From CAZKEG01 sp964601575 (GTDB lineage Bacteria > Desulfobacterota > Thermodesulfobacteria > Thermodesulfobacteriales > Thermodesulfatatoraceae): DNA of 42,165 bases. The stretch spans positions 1-42,165 of the forward strand of contig CAZROA010000033.1 of the NCBI GenBank assembly GCA_964601575.1. Direction: 5' to 3'. Positions 1 to 8,341 of the stretch are shown here, in pieces. Numbering within the stretch: the first letter of the stretch is position 1; each line of letters opens with the position of its first letter. Below the pieces are notes generated by a model. It had not been told where the DNA came from. It saw only the letters and a program-made list of their open reading frames with translations, and did no database searches. The translations under genes and the position numbers were made by a program.

Positions 1-1
1 A

Positions 2-229
2 GGGATTGAGTCTTTTCAGTTGATCCAGGTCTGTTACGACCTTTCTGATGAGGCCACTAAAAAAAGAGAATTTTCGGCTCTTAGAAAAGCCGGCAAAGAA
101 CTTGGTATTTCCGATTTACTGGTCCTTTCCTGGGATGAAGAGGGAGAAAGTACATATAGGAACGCGAAGATCTCGATTCGTCCTCTGTGGAAGTGGCTTT
201 TCACATCGGTTTCTTACCTTGATTTTTAA
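2..229 (+). CDS. C-terminal end of a DUF4143-type AAA ATPase (partial)
   Basis: The reading frame is open from base 2, so the gene starts left of the window. About 75 residues remain. They contain QLIQVCYDLSDEATKKRE, then ELGISDLLVLSWDEE, and end with IRPLWKWL. This is the usual C-terminal nuclease-like tail of the archaeal/bacterial ATP-binding proteins annotated as DUF4143: the 'ELIQVCYDI..' strand, a 'LLVLTWD' strand and a closing 'PLWKWLL'. The ATPase core is outside the window. It ends 49 bases before the antitoxin gene. Such ATPases are common single-gene accessory elements of uncertain function. The family call is fairly secure from the tail alone. Confidence 0.7.
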   Translation, partial: GIESFQLIQVCYDLSDEATKKREFSALRKAGKELGISDLLVLSWDEEGESTYRNAKISIRPLWKWLFTSVSYLDF

Positions 230-256
230 TTTTTCATTACTTAAACTCGAAAGTAA
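219..256 (+). promoter_or_regulatory. Promoter and operator of the AbrB/PIN pair
   Basis: A sigma-70-like promoter reads TTGATT (219-224), 17 bases, TAAACT (242-247). A perfect inverted repeat TTACTT-N8-AAGTAA (237-256) sits on the -10 element, as expected for autorepression by the AbrB-type antitoxin. A second repeat, AGCTT-GGAGT-AAGCT (264-278), places the GGAG ribosome site in the loop of a possible hairpin just before the ATG at 279. Function is inferred from position. Confidence 0.45.
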
Positions 257-278
257 GACTAAAAGCTTGGAGTAAGCT

Positions 279-515
279 ATGGAAGCTTTAGCAAAGATTA
301 CTTCTAAAGGCCAAGTTACCATTCCCAAAAAAATTCGGGATTTGTTAGGGACGGATGTGGTACGGTTTAAAGTAGTAGAGGGCAAAGTAATCCTCGAGCC
401 TGTAAGAGACTTAGGAGGGATCTTTAGAAAGTACGTCAAAAAGCCCCTTTCTTATGAGCAAGAACGCGAGATTGCTTGGCAAAAGGTAGCTGATGAGTAC
501 GGTGATCTTTCCTGA
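279..515 (+). CDS. AbrB/MazE-type antitoxin (VapB-like)
   Basis: This 78-residue protein has an N-terminal swapped-hairpin AbrB domain at residues 1-45, with the diagnostic AKITSKGQVTIPKKIRDLLG stretch. A C-terminal tail (residues 46-78) would wrap a toxin partner. In this family the N-terminal domain binds the operon's own operator and the tail neutralises a PIN ribonuclease. The gene overlaps the PIN gene by 23 bases, which indicates translational coupling and a toxin-antitoxin pair. The ATG at 279 follows GGAG with suitable spacing. Confidence 0.85.
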   Translation: MEALAKITSKGQVTIPKKIRDLLGTDVVRFKVVEGKVILEPVRDLGGIFRKYVKKPLSYEQEREIAWQKVADEYGDLS

Positions 516-882
516 TACCAATATCCTTCTGCGTTATCTACTGGCCGACAATGAGGAGCAGTATCGGAAAATCTTACCTTTCTTTGAATCTTTAAAGCAA
601 GGGCGTCAGAAAGCCGTTTTTCTTTCCGAAGTTTTACTGGAAGCTTTTTATGTCCTTACCAAGACGTATGGTGTTCCTCCAAAAGAAGCAGCCGAAGCTT
701 TAAAAGATCTCCTTCTCTATAGAGGCGTGGCTAATAAAGACAAATCATTGCTTTTAGAAGCCTTTAATTTCTTTATCGAAAGTGAGGGATTGAGTTTGCT
801 TGACTGTTTTCTCTGCGTAAAAACCAAAAAACAAAAAGGAGAGCTTCTGACTTTTGACAAACGACTTAAGAGAAGATGTTAA
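493..882 (+). CDS. PIN-domain ribonuclease toxin (VapC-like)
   Basis: This 129-residue PIN-domain protein keeps all four acidic metal ligands: D8 in FPDTN, E46 in LSEVLLE, D104 in SLLDCFL and D122 in TFDKRL. The toxin therefore looks intact. VapC-type PIN proteins are Mg/Mn-dependent RNases that cut tRNA or rRNA, and are held inactive by the upstream antitoxin. Its ATG lies inside the antitoxin gene in another frame. Nothing downstream on the plus strand belongs to the unit; the next gene converges on it. Base composition is AT-richer than the efflux operon, in keeping with mobile accessory DNA. Confidence 0.85.
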   Translation: MSTVIFPDTNILLRYLLADNEEQYRKILPFFESLKQGRQKAVFLSEVLLEAFYVLTKTYGVPPKEAAEALKDLLLYRGVANKDKSLLLEAFNFFIESEGLSLLDCFLCVKTKKQKGELLTFDKRLKRRC

Positions 883-930
883 CGATTAGAATCGATCGAA
901 ATTTCGCGGCTAAAACCGCTCCAACAATCC

Positions 931-1887
931 TTAGTCGAAAGTTTTGAGTATCTTATTGACCAGGTTCTGTTGTTTGCGCGGAAGTCTCTGGATCTTCAAA
1001 TCAAGGGCCTCGGCATAATGTGGCTTCACCACGTTGAAAAACACCCACCGGGCCTGATCAAGGTCCTTTTGGGCTTTCCCCTCTTCCCTTCTTCTATGCA
1101 CAACAAGAATTTTGTGGATCACAAAGTCTGCCGGATGAGGAACCAGAATACGGCCCTCTGGTAAAAGCGAAGGTATCTCAAGCCATATAGGTGAGGAAAA
1201 AAGAATTCGCAGGTGATTTAGCGCCTGAAGGACCAACTCGAGCTTTGGTACCCTGACCGGACGTTCCTCTCCTCTAAAAGAGGGCGTTAAAAAGTCTACC
1301 CTAAAAGGGCCCTTTTTGAGCCTAATGGCTCCGTTTGCTAGAAAAACGATCTCAAAACCCCTCTTTTCAAACTCGCTTACCAAAGGAAATTCCTTGCCGC
1401 GATACGGCCTTTCCAGAGCAAAATCCACATCTGTGGTAGAAAAAAGGGGCAAAGGGACATTAAAGGCCTCAGAATAAAGCCTCTGAACAAAGCTTCCCAT
1501 GAGGAGGAAACCCTCTTCAAATAGACCATTCTTTACGAATACGTCCAAAAGCTCTCTAAGAAAGGCCAGGACATCCTGATCTTTTTCCATCCTAAGAGCC
1601 TTTTGCTTTCGGTTTACCTCTTTCAGCCGTTGTTTCAAAAGCCGATGTTTTTCAGACAACGATCGGACCTCTTCAAGGAGTTGGTGCGGTATGTAATCCG
1701 TGAATACGTTCTTCGGCGACTTTCTGTAAAGCAGGTAGTAATAAATCTTTCCGTTGATTTTTTTCTGAATAATCCGTCCTTTTAGGCTCAGGGCTAGATC
1801 TCGCAAAAGAAAGGCCTTTTCTTCAAGAAGGGATTCTCTGAGTTCGCTTATGGCACTCTTTAATTCCGGCAACTCTAAAACCGCCAT
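931..1887 (-). CDS. Nucleotidyltransferase-fold protein (NTP_transf_8-like)
   Basis: From the ATG at 1887 the protein has 318 residues. An N-terminal alpha-helical region rich in Lys/Glu (about 1-110) is followed by a minimal nucleotidyltransferase domain. That domain has GS at 131-132, STTDVDF with D153 and D155, and a third Asp in FRVDFLTPS (about D198), which matches the polymerase-beta-type GS...DxD...D pattern. The arrangement resembles Pfam NTP_transf_8 / AbiEii-like proteins, whose substrates are mostly unknown. A TTG start five codons upstream (1902) is possible. The ATG is preferred because a minus-strand promoter (TTGACC 1921-1916, 16 bases, TATGGT 1899-1894) would start transcription almost at it. 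The gene is divergent from tetR and may be unrelated to the efflux operon. Confidence 0.6.
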   Translation of the reverse strand: MAVLELPELKSAISELRESLLEEKAFLLRDLALSLKGRIIQKKINGKIYYYLLYRKSPKNVFTDYIPHQLLEEVRSLSEKHRLLKQRLKEVNRKQKALRMEKDQDVLAFLRELLDVFVKNGLFEEGFLLMGSFVQRLYSEAFNVPLPLFSTTDVDFALERPYRGKEFPLVSEFEKRGFEIVFLANGAIRLKKGPFRVDFLTPSFRGEERPVRVPKLELVLQALNHLRILFSSPIWLEIPSLLPEGRILVPHPADFVIHKILVVHRRREEGKAQKDLDQARWVFFNVVKPHYAEALDLKIQRLPRKQQNLVNKILKTFD

Positions 1888-1890
1888 GTT

Positions 1891-1934
1891 TTTACCATAC
1901 AAAATGATAAAAATTGGTCAAGATGTATGGTAAA
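1891..1934. repeat. 10-bp inverted repeat in the divergent intergenic region
   Basis: TTTACCATAC at 1891-1900 is the perfect reverse complement of GTATGGTAAA at 1925-1934, with a 24-base spacer. The left arm contains the predicted minus-strand -10 element. The right arm lies just upstream of its -35 element. Arm centres are 34 bases apart, about three helical turns, which is suitable for two regulator dimers or a loop on one DNA face. The binding protein is unknown. Confidence 0.5.
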
Positions 1935-1938
1935 CCTC

Positions 1939-1976
1939 TTGATTTTCGAACGATTGTTTGATACGAATGTTCGTAT
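1939..1976 (+). promoter_or_regulatory. tetR promoter with 16-bp operator (autoregulation)
   Basis: ATACGAA-TG-TTCGTAT at 1961-1976 is a near-perfect palindrome with 7-bp arms and a 2-bp centre, the size and shape typical of TetR-family operators. A weak promoter, TTGATT (1939-1944), 17 bases, TACGAA (1962-1967), would start transcription near 1974-1975. The operator thus covers the -10 element, the transcription start and the probable ATG at 1975. The mRNA could be leaderless. This implies autorepression and control of the whole efflux operon. Confidence 0.6.
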
Positions 1977-2616
1977 GGAATCAGGCTCTCACGCCAAGGC
2001 TGATCAGGATACCCGCCAGAAAATTCTTACTGTGGCTGAGAGGCTTTTTGCCGAAAAAGGATTTCATGGGGTAAGTGTACGCGAGATCACTACTCTTGCC
2101 GGAGTACATCTTTCTGCGGTGAACTATCACTTTGGCTCGAAAGAAAATCTTTATCTTGTGGTCTTTCGGGATCGCTTTCTTGAGCGTGCCCGACGTATTC
2201 GAAAGGATTTCCGAAAGCGCCTCCAAAAAGCCCCTTCCGCGGCAGAGGCTGTCATCCAGGCACTTTCCGAAGCAGTCCTCTTCGGCCCCATGAGTGACGA
2301 AGAGCGAGTGATCCATTACCAACTCCTGGTGCGGGAGATCACCGAGCCTACCAAGGCCTTTGAGATCATCTCCGAGCAAGCGGTAAAACCCCTGGTCGAG
2401 GAAGTAACCAAGGCTCTTAAGCCTCATTTTCCAAAAGTTTCCGAAGAGAAGCTCCTCCTTGCCGTGTTAAGCCTTTTTGCCCAAGTACTCTACTTCAACT
2501 TTGCCCGCCCGAAGATAAAGGCCCTGAGCGGGCGAGAATACGACGAAGCCTTCAAAAGGGCCTTGGTGGAACATATCGTCCGTTTTTCCCTAACGGGTCT
2601 GGAGGGGCTGGCATGA
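1975..2616 (+). CDS. TetR/AcrR-family regulator of the efflux operon (CecR-like)
   Basis: The protein has 213 residues from the ATG at 1975. Residues about 10-60 form the TetR helix-turn-helix: ILTVAERLFAEKGF, VSVREITTLAGVHLSAVNYHF, then GSKENLY. The C-terminal ligand domain resembles the DUF1956 (CecR) type. An upstream in-frame ATG at 1927 would add 16 residues but would put the operator inside coding DNA, so 1975 is preferred. Its stop overlaps the start of the tolC-like gene (ATGA at 2613-2616). It probably represses the tolC-mfp-rnd genes until a drug or metabolite binds. The ligand cannot be told from sequence. Confidence 0.85.
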   Translation: MESGSHAKADQDTRQKILTVAERLFAEKGFHGVSVREITTLAGVHLSAVNYHFGSKENLYLVVFRDRFLERARRIRKDFRKRLQKAPSAAEAVIQALSEAVLFGPMSDEERVIHYQLLVREITEPTKAFEIISEQAVKPLVEEVTKALKPHFPKVSEEKLLLAVLSLFAQVLYFNFARPKIKALSGREYDEAFKRALVEHIVRFSLTGLEGLA

Positions 2617-3920
2617 AGGCTTTAGGTTATCTCCTGGCCTTTTTGGTTTTGTTTTCCGCGGCAACATCTCTCAAGGCCCAAGAGCTAACCCTCGAGGACG
2701 CAGTCAAAAAGGCCCTTTCCGCCCACCCGGGTCTTAAAGCCCGGCAAAGGGCGGTGGAGGCAGCCTCTTACGCTAGGCAGGCCACCGCGGCCAACCGCTG
2801 GCTTAAGGCCAATTTCGTAGCTCAGGCCGAACGACATAGTGACCCCGTGGCAGTCACCGCTATCAAAGGGCCCGGGGCCTTTCCGGCCTTCAGTCGGGAC
2901 ATCTACCTGTGGGAGGTGGATCTTTCCTTACCCCTCTATGAAGGAGGGCGCGTGGCCCGCGAAGTAAGGCTAAAAGAATTTGAGACCAAGGTGCAGCAAA
3001 GCCTTTTGCGCCAATCTGCCGAAGACCTCATCGCCAATGTAGAACAGCTCTATTACCAAATTCTCTATCTCAAGGCCCTAAAAGAGACCCAGGAAGAACT
3101 CCTAAGACTCCTGCGCAAACAATACCAAGAAGCCCGTCTTAAGTACCAGGTAGGAAAGATCGCTCGGCTCGACCTCCTTTATTTCAAACGGGCCCTCCAG
3201 GAAGAAGAGGCTGCTCTGTTGGCCACCAACGATAATTTGAAGTTGGCCAAACACCTCCTGGCCCTGCTCATGGGTGAGGACAAGCCGCATTTTGAGCTCA
3301 GGGGAAAGCTCAACAAGCCCGTAAACATATCCTCTGAGGTGACCTCAAAGATCGAGGCCCATCTTTCGAATCGGCCAGACGTCAAGGCCGCCATCTTCAA
3401 GGTAAGGCAGGCCGAGGCCTCCCTTTCCCGTGCCAAACGAGCTTATGCCCCAGACTTATCCCTCTTTTCTTCCTATGGCCACCGGGCTGGAGCCGGACTC
3501 CAAGACGAGGAAGAGGTATGGGTGGCAGGCGTACGCTTTCAGTGGCAAATTTTTGATTCCGGTGCTCGCCATCATCGGATACGGGAAAATCGAGCCCTGG
3601 TCCTAGCCGCCAAAGAAAATCTACGAGCCGTGCGCCTAAAGGCCCGGCAAGAGATCCTTTCCGCCTTGACTCGCGTAGAGACCGCCCTCAGCCAAATCAA
3701 AAAGTATCAAGCAGCCGAGAATTTTGCCCAGGCGGCCTTTGAACGTGAATCCGTCCGTTACGAGACCGGAGCAGGGGCAGTAACCGATCTCCTCTTGGCC
3801 CAAGAGGCTTGGCTGCGGGCCAAAAGTGCCTTGTTAAAGGCCTATTATGAACTCCAGAGTGCCAAGGTGGCCTTTGACCTGGCCACCGGTGAGATCGCCA
3901 AGGGGTATCTACATGAATAA
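2613..3920 (+). CDS. TolC-family outer membrane efflux protein
   Basis: The protein has 435 residues, with a signal peptide at 1-22 (KALGYLLAFLVLFSAATSLKAQ) and the mature start LTLEDAVKKALSAHP. That last stretch is the classic opening of TolC/OprM-type outer membrane factors. Two long Ala/Gln/Arg/Leu-rich coiled-coil repeats follow (about 30-220 and 240-420), including RPDVKAAIFKVRQAEA, the usual second-repeat signature. The trimer forms the outer-membrane channel and periplasmic tunnel of a tripartite pump. It is translationally coupled to tetR upstream and overlaps the adaptor gene by 8 bases downstream. Confidence 0.92.
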   Translation: MKALGYLLAFLVLFSAATSLKAQELTLEDAVKKALSAHPGLKARQRAVEAASYARQATAANRWLKANFVAQAERHSDPVAVTAIKGPGAFPAFSRDIYLWEVDLSLPLYEGGRVAREVRLKEFETKVQQSLLRQSAEDLIANVEQLYYQILYLKALKETQEELLRLLRKQYQEARLKYQVGKIARLDLLYFKRALQEEEAALLATNDNLKLAKHLLALLMGEDKPHFELRGKLNKPVNISSEVTSKIEAHLSNRPDVKAAIFKVRQAEASLSRAKRAYAPDLSLFSSYGHRAGAGLQDEEEVWVAGVRFQWQIFDSGARHHRIRENRALVLAAKENLRAVRLKARQEILSALTRVETALSQIKKYQAAENFAQAAFERESVRYETGAGAVTDLLLAQEAWLRAKSALLKAYYELQSAKVAFDLATGEIAKGYLHE

Positions 3921-5007
3921 ACTCAGGCCGGTCTTTATCGTCTTAATGATTTTTCTCTTGGGGATAGGGGCTGTAGGCCTAGTAAAAACAAAAAGGGCCG
4001 TCCTTAAAAAGACCCCTTTACCAGCCAAGGCCCCCTTTCCAGTGGATACGGTCCTCGTACGCCAAGGGCGTCTGGAATTGCGTGAACATTATCTAGGCGC
4101 CATTGAGCCCCTACAAAGGGCCACCGTTTCTACCCGACTCACTGGATATCTCCTCCGTGTCACCAAGTACGAAGGAGATCCAGTAAAGGAGGGAGAATTA
4201 CTTGCCGAAATAGAGGCGCGGGATCTTCGGGCCCGACTGGCCAGGTTAAAGGCCGAGCTTGAAGCCGCCAAGAGCGAACTCTTCACTCGTAAGGCCATCT
4301 TTGACCGCGATAAAAAACTGCTTGCCCACGAGGCCATCTCTCAAGAGGCCTATGATCTCTCCAAAAACGCCTTACAAACCGCTGCCTCTCGGGTGGAACA
4401 ATTGCGCCAGGAGATCAAGGCCATCCAGGTAGACCTTTCCTATGCCCGGATCTTGGCCCCGTTTCCCGGGGTGGTCACCAAACGTTTCAAGGATCCCGGA
4501 GATCTGGCCACGCCCGGGGCACCCATTCTGAGCCTAGAGAACCCCGAAGGCGGCTATCGCCTATTGATCAAAGTGCCCCAAGAAAGGGCCCCTCGGTTTG
4601 TCCCAGGCACCAAGGCTTATCTCCTGCTGGGACAGAAACAACTCATAACCCACGTCTACCGTGTCCATCCTGCGGTGGGGCCAAGAGCCTTGGCCACTGT
4701 AGAGATACGCCTTCAAAGTCGTCCCTTTGGGCTTCCCTCTGGCTCGAAAATAGGCGTAGAACTGGTCTCCGGAGCTCCAGAGGGTTTTGTCCTCCCTTTG
4801 AAGGCCCTGGTACACGGCAAAGAACCTGCCGTCTATACCGTCCGAGAAGGGCGCTTGGTGCGTGTACCGGTAAAGGTCTTGGGCCAAAGCAGAGATCAAA
4901 TCGTTGTCTACGGGGATCTAAAGCCTGGAGAGCCGGTGGTGGTGGGAGATCCCGGGCTTCTCTTACGCCTTTACCCAGGAGAAAGGGTCCTGGTGAGGGG
5001 TTCATGA
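3913..5007 (+). CDS. RND efflux periplasmic adaptor (membrane fusion protein)
   Basis: The protein has 364 residues from the ATG at 3913, which is followed by an N-terminal membrane anchor (PVFIVLMIFLLGIGAVGLV). The barrel-sandwich (lipoyl-like) half-motif GYLLRVTKYEGDPVKEGELLAEI is near residues 70-95. An alpha-helical hairpin (about 100-175) and the return half DLSYARILAPFPGVVTKR follow, then beta-barrel and membrane-proximal domains. The frame stays open to 3847 inside the tolC gene, but that extension is Arg/Pro/Trp-rich shadow sequence. The adaptor bridges the inner-membrane RND pump and the TolC channel. Its end overlaps the pump gene by ATGA. Confidence 0.9.
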   Translation: MNKLRPVFIVLMIFLLGIGAVGLVKTKRAVLKKTPLPAKAPFPVDTVLVRQGRLELREHYLGAIEPLQRATVSTRLTGYLLRVTKYEGDPVKEGELLAEIEARDLRARLARLKAELEAAKSELFTRKAIFDRDKKLLAHEAISQEAYDLSKNALQTAASRVEQLRQEIKAIQVDLSYARILAPFPGVVTKRFKDPGDLATPGAPILSLENPEGGYRLLIKVPQERAPRFVPGTKAYLLLGQKQLITHVYRVHPAVGPRALATVEIRLQSRPFGLPSGSKIGVELVSGAPEGFVLPLKALVHGKEPAVYTVREGRLVRVPVKVLGQSRDQIVVYGDLKPGEPVVVGDPGLLLRLYPGERVLVRGS

Positions 5008-8000
5008 GTTTCGTCGAACGTTACTTACGTTACCCCCATCTGGTCCTGGCCCTCCTTTTCTTAGGAGTGGTCCTCGGGATAAAGAGTTTTCGCGAGCTTC
5101 CCCTGAATCTTTTCCCCGATGCTAATTATCCCCGTATCGTGGTGGTCCTCCAATTACCCGGGGCCTCGGCCGAAGATGTGGAACGTCAAGTGACCATACC
5201 CGTGGAAAAGGAATTAGCCACCCTTTCTCTGGTGCGTAAGGTCCGCTCGGTCTCCCGTGACGGCGTAGCGGTGGTCTCAGTGGAATTTGACTATGCCAAG
5301 GGGCTTTCTGCCGCCCAAGTAGACGTCTCCGCCGCCCTTGATCGCATCCTTAGCGACCTACCCCCAGGGCTTCTTCCCCCACGCATCTTCAAAGTAAGTG
5401 ACGCCACCACACCGGTGATGACCGTGGCCGTGACTCCAAGCCCTGGAACGGAGTTAACCCTTTCAGAAGTTCGGCGCCTGGTGGAGGAGTATCTAAAACC
5501 CGCCCTCTTGAATGTCCCCCAAATCGGTGACGTGGAAGTATTTGGAGGGTACCAACCCGAAGTACTGGTGGAGATCGACAAGGACGCCCTCGCGCGCTAC
5601 GGTCTGAGCTTAGCCGACGTAACCGCAGCCCTTTACGCGGAAAACGCCAACCTACCGGCGGGGGTCATTCGTACCAAACCTCACGAAATCTTCATCAAGA
5701 TTCCCGGTGAAGTAACCGAACCAGAGAGACTGGCCTCCCTGGTGCTTCCCCACCAGGGCAAGGCCCTGCATCTGAGAGACATAGCCAAGATAATCCTTAG
5801 CCATGCCGATCGGGAAAGCCTGTTTCATGGAAACGGGACACCTGCTATAGCCCTCAACATTCTGCGTCCAGAAAACGGGAACGTGATGGCCACCATCAAA
5901 GCGGCCCAAACGGCCCTGAAACACCTGGCCTCTCAATATCCCATGCTCTCCTTCTCCATTGCCGACACCCAGGAAAAAATTATCCAGACCTCGGTCTCAA
6001 ACTTGATTGGGGCCCTGCGTGAGGCCATCATCCTGACCGTGGTAGTGATCTTCCTCCTCCTGGCCAGAGTGCGGGCCACCTTGCTCGCCGCGGTCTCTAT
6101 TCCGGTAACCTATTTTCTGACCTTTTTTCTCATGAAACTCTTTCACATGGAACTCAACATCGTCACCATGACCGCCGTAATCCTGGCCGTGGGGCTCTTG
6201 GTAGACGATTCTATCGTGGTGGCGGAAAACATCGAACGCCATCTGCGCGAAAAGGGTCTTTCCCCCAAAGAGGCCGCCATCTCCGGTACCAAAGAAATCA
6301 TGCTCGCCGATCTTTCCGGCACCTTCACCACCATCCTGGTGCTCATACCCATCATGTTTGTCGGGGGCTACGTAGAAAAGATCCTGAGGCAGCTTGCCAT
6401 GGTCCTTACCATGGCCCTTTCCGCCTCCTATGTAGTCTCGGTGACCATCATCCCCCTTCTTGCCCCCTATGTGCTGCGCCGCGGGGAGGGCTCCCGGCTG
6501 GAGAAGGCCCTTTCCCGAATAAGTGAGGTCTTTCTGGAAAGACTTCGGGTCTTTTATCTGGCTCTCTTTCGCTTTGGTGTACGCTATAAATTGCTTCTCA
6601 TCATACCGGCTATAGTCTTCTTGGGCTTTAGCTCAAAGAAGATCATGCCCTTGGTGGGGCGAGACCTTATGCCTCCAATGGATACCGGGATCGTGAAGGT
6701 CACCTTTGAGGTGGCGCCCAACACCCCTATAGAAACCGCCGAAAGAATCGTCTCCCAGATGGAAAACAAACTCAAAAACGTCCCAGGCTTTATCTGCATG
6801 GCCACGGTCATGGGTTCGGAACCAGGGGTAATCAGCTTCGGTACCGATCGTACCCCGCGTCAAGGCACCATTACTGTACATTTCGTAGATCGTTTTCACC
6901 GCCAAAAGACTATCTGGCAGATGGAAAACGAAATTTACCGTGAATTTTCAAAGATTCCCGGGCTCAAGAGCCTGCATGTATTTGAATTTGGCGCCACACC
7001 CCTTTCCTCTATCGCCGCTCCGGTGGACGTGATGATCTCTGGAGCTGACCCCCAGCTCTTACACCAACTGGCCTTACAGGTGGAAAAAAGGCTCTATCAT
7101 GTACGTGGTTTGGTAAGCCTCTCCCATACCTGGGACTTTGATCGAGAGGAATATTTCATCCGGCCAAACCTTGAAAAACTTCTTGGTTATGGGCTTTCTC
7201 CAGCCACGCTGGCCCAAGAGCTCTCTGCCGGGTTCTCCGGGGTACGGGCTTCACTTTGGCGTATACCTGAAGAACGCCCCTACCCCATACGCCTGCGTCT
7301 AGCGACCAACCAACGGACCTCTTTGGAAAATCTTTTAGATTATCTGGTCCCCACTCAGGAAGGCCCGATCCCCTTAAGAGAGTTGGCTCGGGTAGAAAGA
7401 CATTTCGTACGCGGGCTTATCGTGCGACAAAACCTCTCTCCGGTCATCGACGTCCTGGGTTATCGCCGCCAAAGCGCCATCAGCCACCTCCAAACCGGGG
7501 TAGAAAAGGCCCTCAAAGGGCTAACCATACCTGCTGGGGTTAAGATCTCACAGGAAGGCGAGATCAAACCCATGAAGGAATCCTTCGGTCGGTTAAAAAA
7601 GGCCCTGGTGCTCTCCTTGATCCTCCTTTATTTCTCTCTGGTGCCCACCTTTCATTCCTTTAGGCACCCGGTGACCATCATGGTGGCCATCCCCTTGGCC
7701 CTCATCGGGGCCATTTGGGGGCTTCTAATTGTGGGAAGACACTTTTGTATGCCGGCCTCCATGGGCATGATCTTGCTTTCTGGTGTAGTGGTAAACAATT
7801 CCATCTTGCTACTAGACTTTATCGAAAAGGCCCGCAAAAAAGGAGCAGATCTTTATCTGGCTATTGAGGGCGCCATTCGTGCCCGGACACGCCCTATCCT
7901 GATGACGGCGCTCTCCACCATTGTGGGTATGCTTCCTATTGCCGCCGAGCGGGCCATAGGGCTTGAGAGGCTCTCTCCGCTGGCCGTGGTGGCCATCGGT

Positions 8001-8099
8001 GGTCTTCTGGTGGGGACCATCCTCACCCTGGTGTATGTACCCATCTTCTACGTGCTACTGGATAGGCTTGCGAGCCTTTTCCGCCACCCGCGCAATTAA
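5004..8099 (+). CDS. RND-family inner membrane efflux pump (AcrB-like, HAE)
   Basis: At 1031 residues this is the normal length for hydrophobe/amphiphile efflux RND permeases. TM1 is at about 12-30. Large periplasmic porter loops lie between TM1-2 and TM7-8. TM4 has the proton-relay pair D401-D402 in LLVDDSIVVAENIERH. In TM10, GVVVNNSILLLDF has Asn931 where AcrB has the essential Lys940; this Asn variant occurs in part of the family and may change proton coupling. It is the last gene of the operon. Substrate cannot be predicted; the full tripartite set points to drug, solvent or bile-type export. Confidence 0.92.
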   Translation: MSFVERYLRYPHLVLALLFLGVVLGIKSFRELPLNLFPDANYPRIVVVLQLPGASAEDVERQVTIPVEKELATLSLVRKVRSVSRDGVAVVSVEFDYAKGLSAAQVDVSAALDRILSDLPPGLLPPRIFKVSDATTPVMTVAVTPSPGTELTLSEVRRLVEEYLKPALLNVPQIGDVEVFGGYQPEVLVEIDKDALARYGLSLADVTAALYAENANLPAGVIRTKPHEIFIKIPGEVTEPERLASLVLPHQGKALHLRDIAKIILSHADRESLFHGNGTPAIALNILRPENGNVMATIKAAQTALKHLASQYPMLSFSIADTQEKIIQTSVSNLIGALREAIILTVVVIFLLLARVRATLLAAVSIPVTYFLTFFLMKLFHMELNIVTMTAVILAVGLLVDDSIVVAENIERHLREKGLSPKEAAISGTKEIMLADLSGTFTTILVLIPIMFVGGYVEKILRQLAMVLTMALSASYVVSVTIIPLLAPYVLRRGEGSRLEKALSRISEVFLERLRVFYLALFRFGVRYKLLLIIPAIVFLGFSSKKIMPLVGRDLMPPMDTGIVKVTFEVAPNTPIETAERIVSQMENKLKNVPGFICMATVMGSEPGVISFGTDRTPRQGTITVHFVDRFHRQKTIWQMENEIYREFSKIPGLKSLHVFEFGATPLSSIAAPVDVMISGADPQLLHQLALQVEKRLYHVRGLVSLSHTWDFDREEYFIRPNLEKLLGYGLSPATLAQELSAGFSGVRASLWRIPEERPYPIRLRLATNQRTSLENLLDYLVPTQEGPIPLRELARVERHFVRGLIVRQNLSPVIDVLGYRRQSAISHLQTGVEKALKGLTIPAGVKISQEGEIKPMKESFGRLKKALVLSLILLYFSLVPTFHSFRHPVTIMVAIPLALIGAIWGLLIVGRHFCMPASMGMILLSGVVVNNSILLLDFIEKARKKGADLYLAIEGAIRARTRPILMTALSTIVGMLPIAAERAIGLERLSPLAVVAIGGLLVGTILTLVYVPIFYVLLDRLASLFRHPRN

Positions 8100-8135
8100 T
8101 TTTTGGAGCTTTATTCCTTTTCTTTCAAGGAGATT

Positions 8136-8261
8136 TTACGAGCCAAAAGACCCGGCAAAAGCCTCCTGAGCTTCCTTAAGCGTTACGCACCGAAGAGGGC
8201 CTTCGTCTTTCATCAGGGCCAGGCCTTTTCCAAAACTCACTCGAATCCAATATCTCCCCTG
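8136..8261 (-). pseudogene. Short coding-like remnant
   Basis: The minus strand is open for about 41 codons and reads QGRYWIRVSFGKGLALMKD, then EGPLRCVTLKEAQEAF, then a stop at 8136-8138. It is bounded upstream by a stop at 8262-8264. The text looks protein-like and resembles the C-terminal end of a conserved protein rather than random sequence. There is no credible start or ribosome site. It could be the eroded end of a lost gene or a small protein starting at GTG (8240). The family is not recognised. Confidence 0.25.
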
Positions 8262-8341
8262 CTATGAAGTAGGAAAAGTTGAGTCGTTCCTTGAGGATGG
8301 GTAAATTGATCGCTACTCAACCCTTTGGAGAGGTCTTTTTG

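Noticed and set aside
896..930. GCGG-CTAAAA-CCGC hairpin between the PIN and nucleotidyltransferase genes
   Set aside because: Only a 4-bp stem without a U-run; too weak to call a terminator or a REP element.
3971..3984. Another TGTAGG sequence
   Set aside because: Lies inside the adaptor gene and lacks the CCTACA partner at 6 bases.
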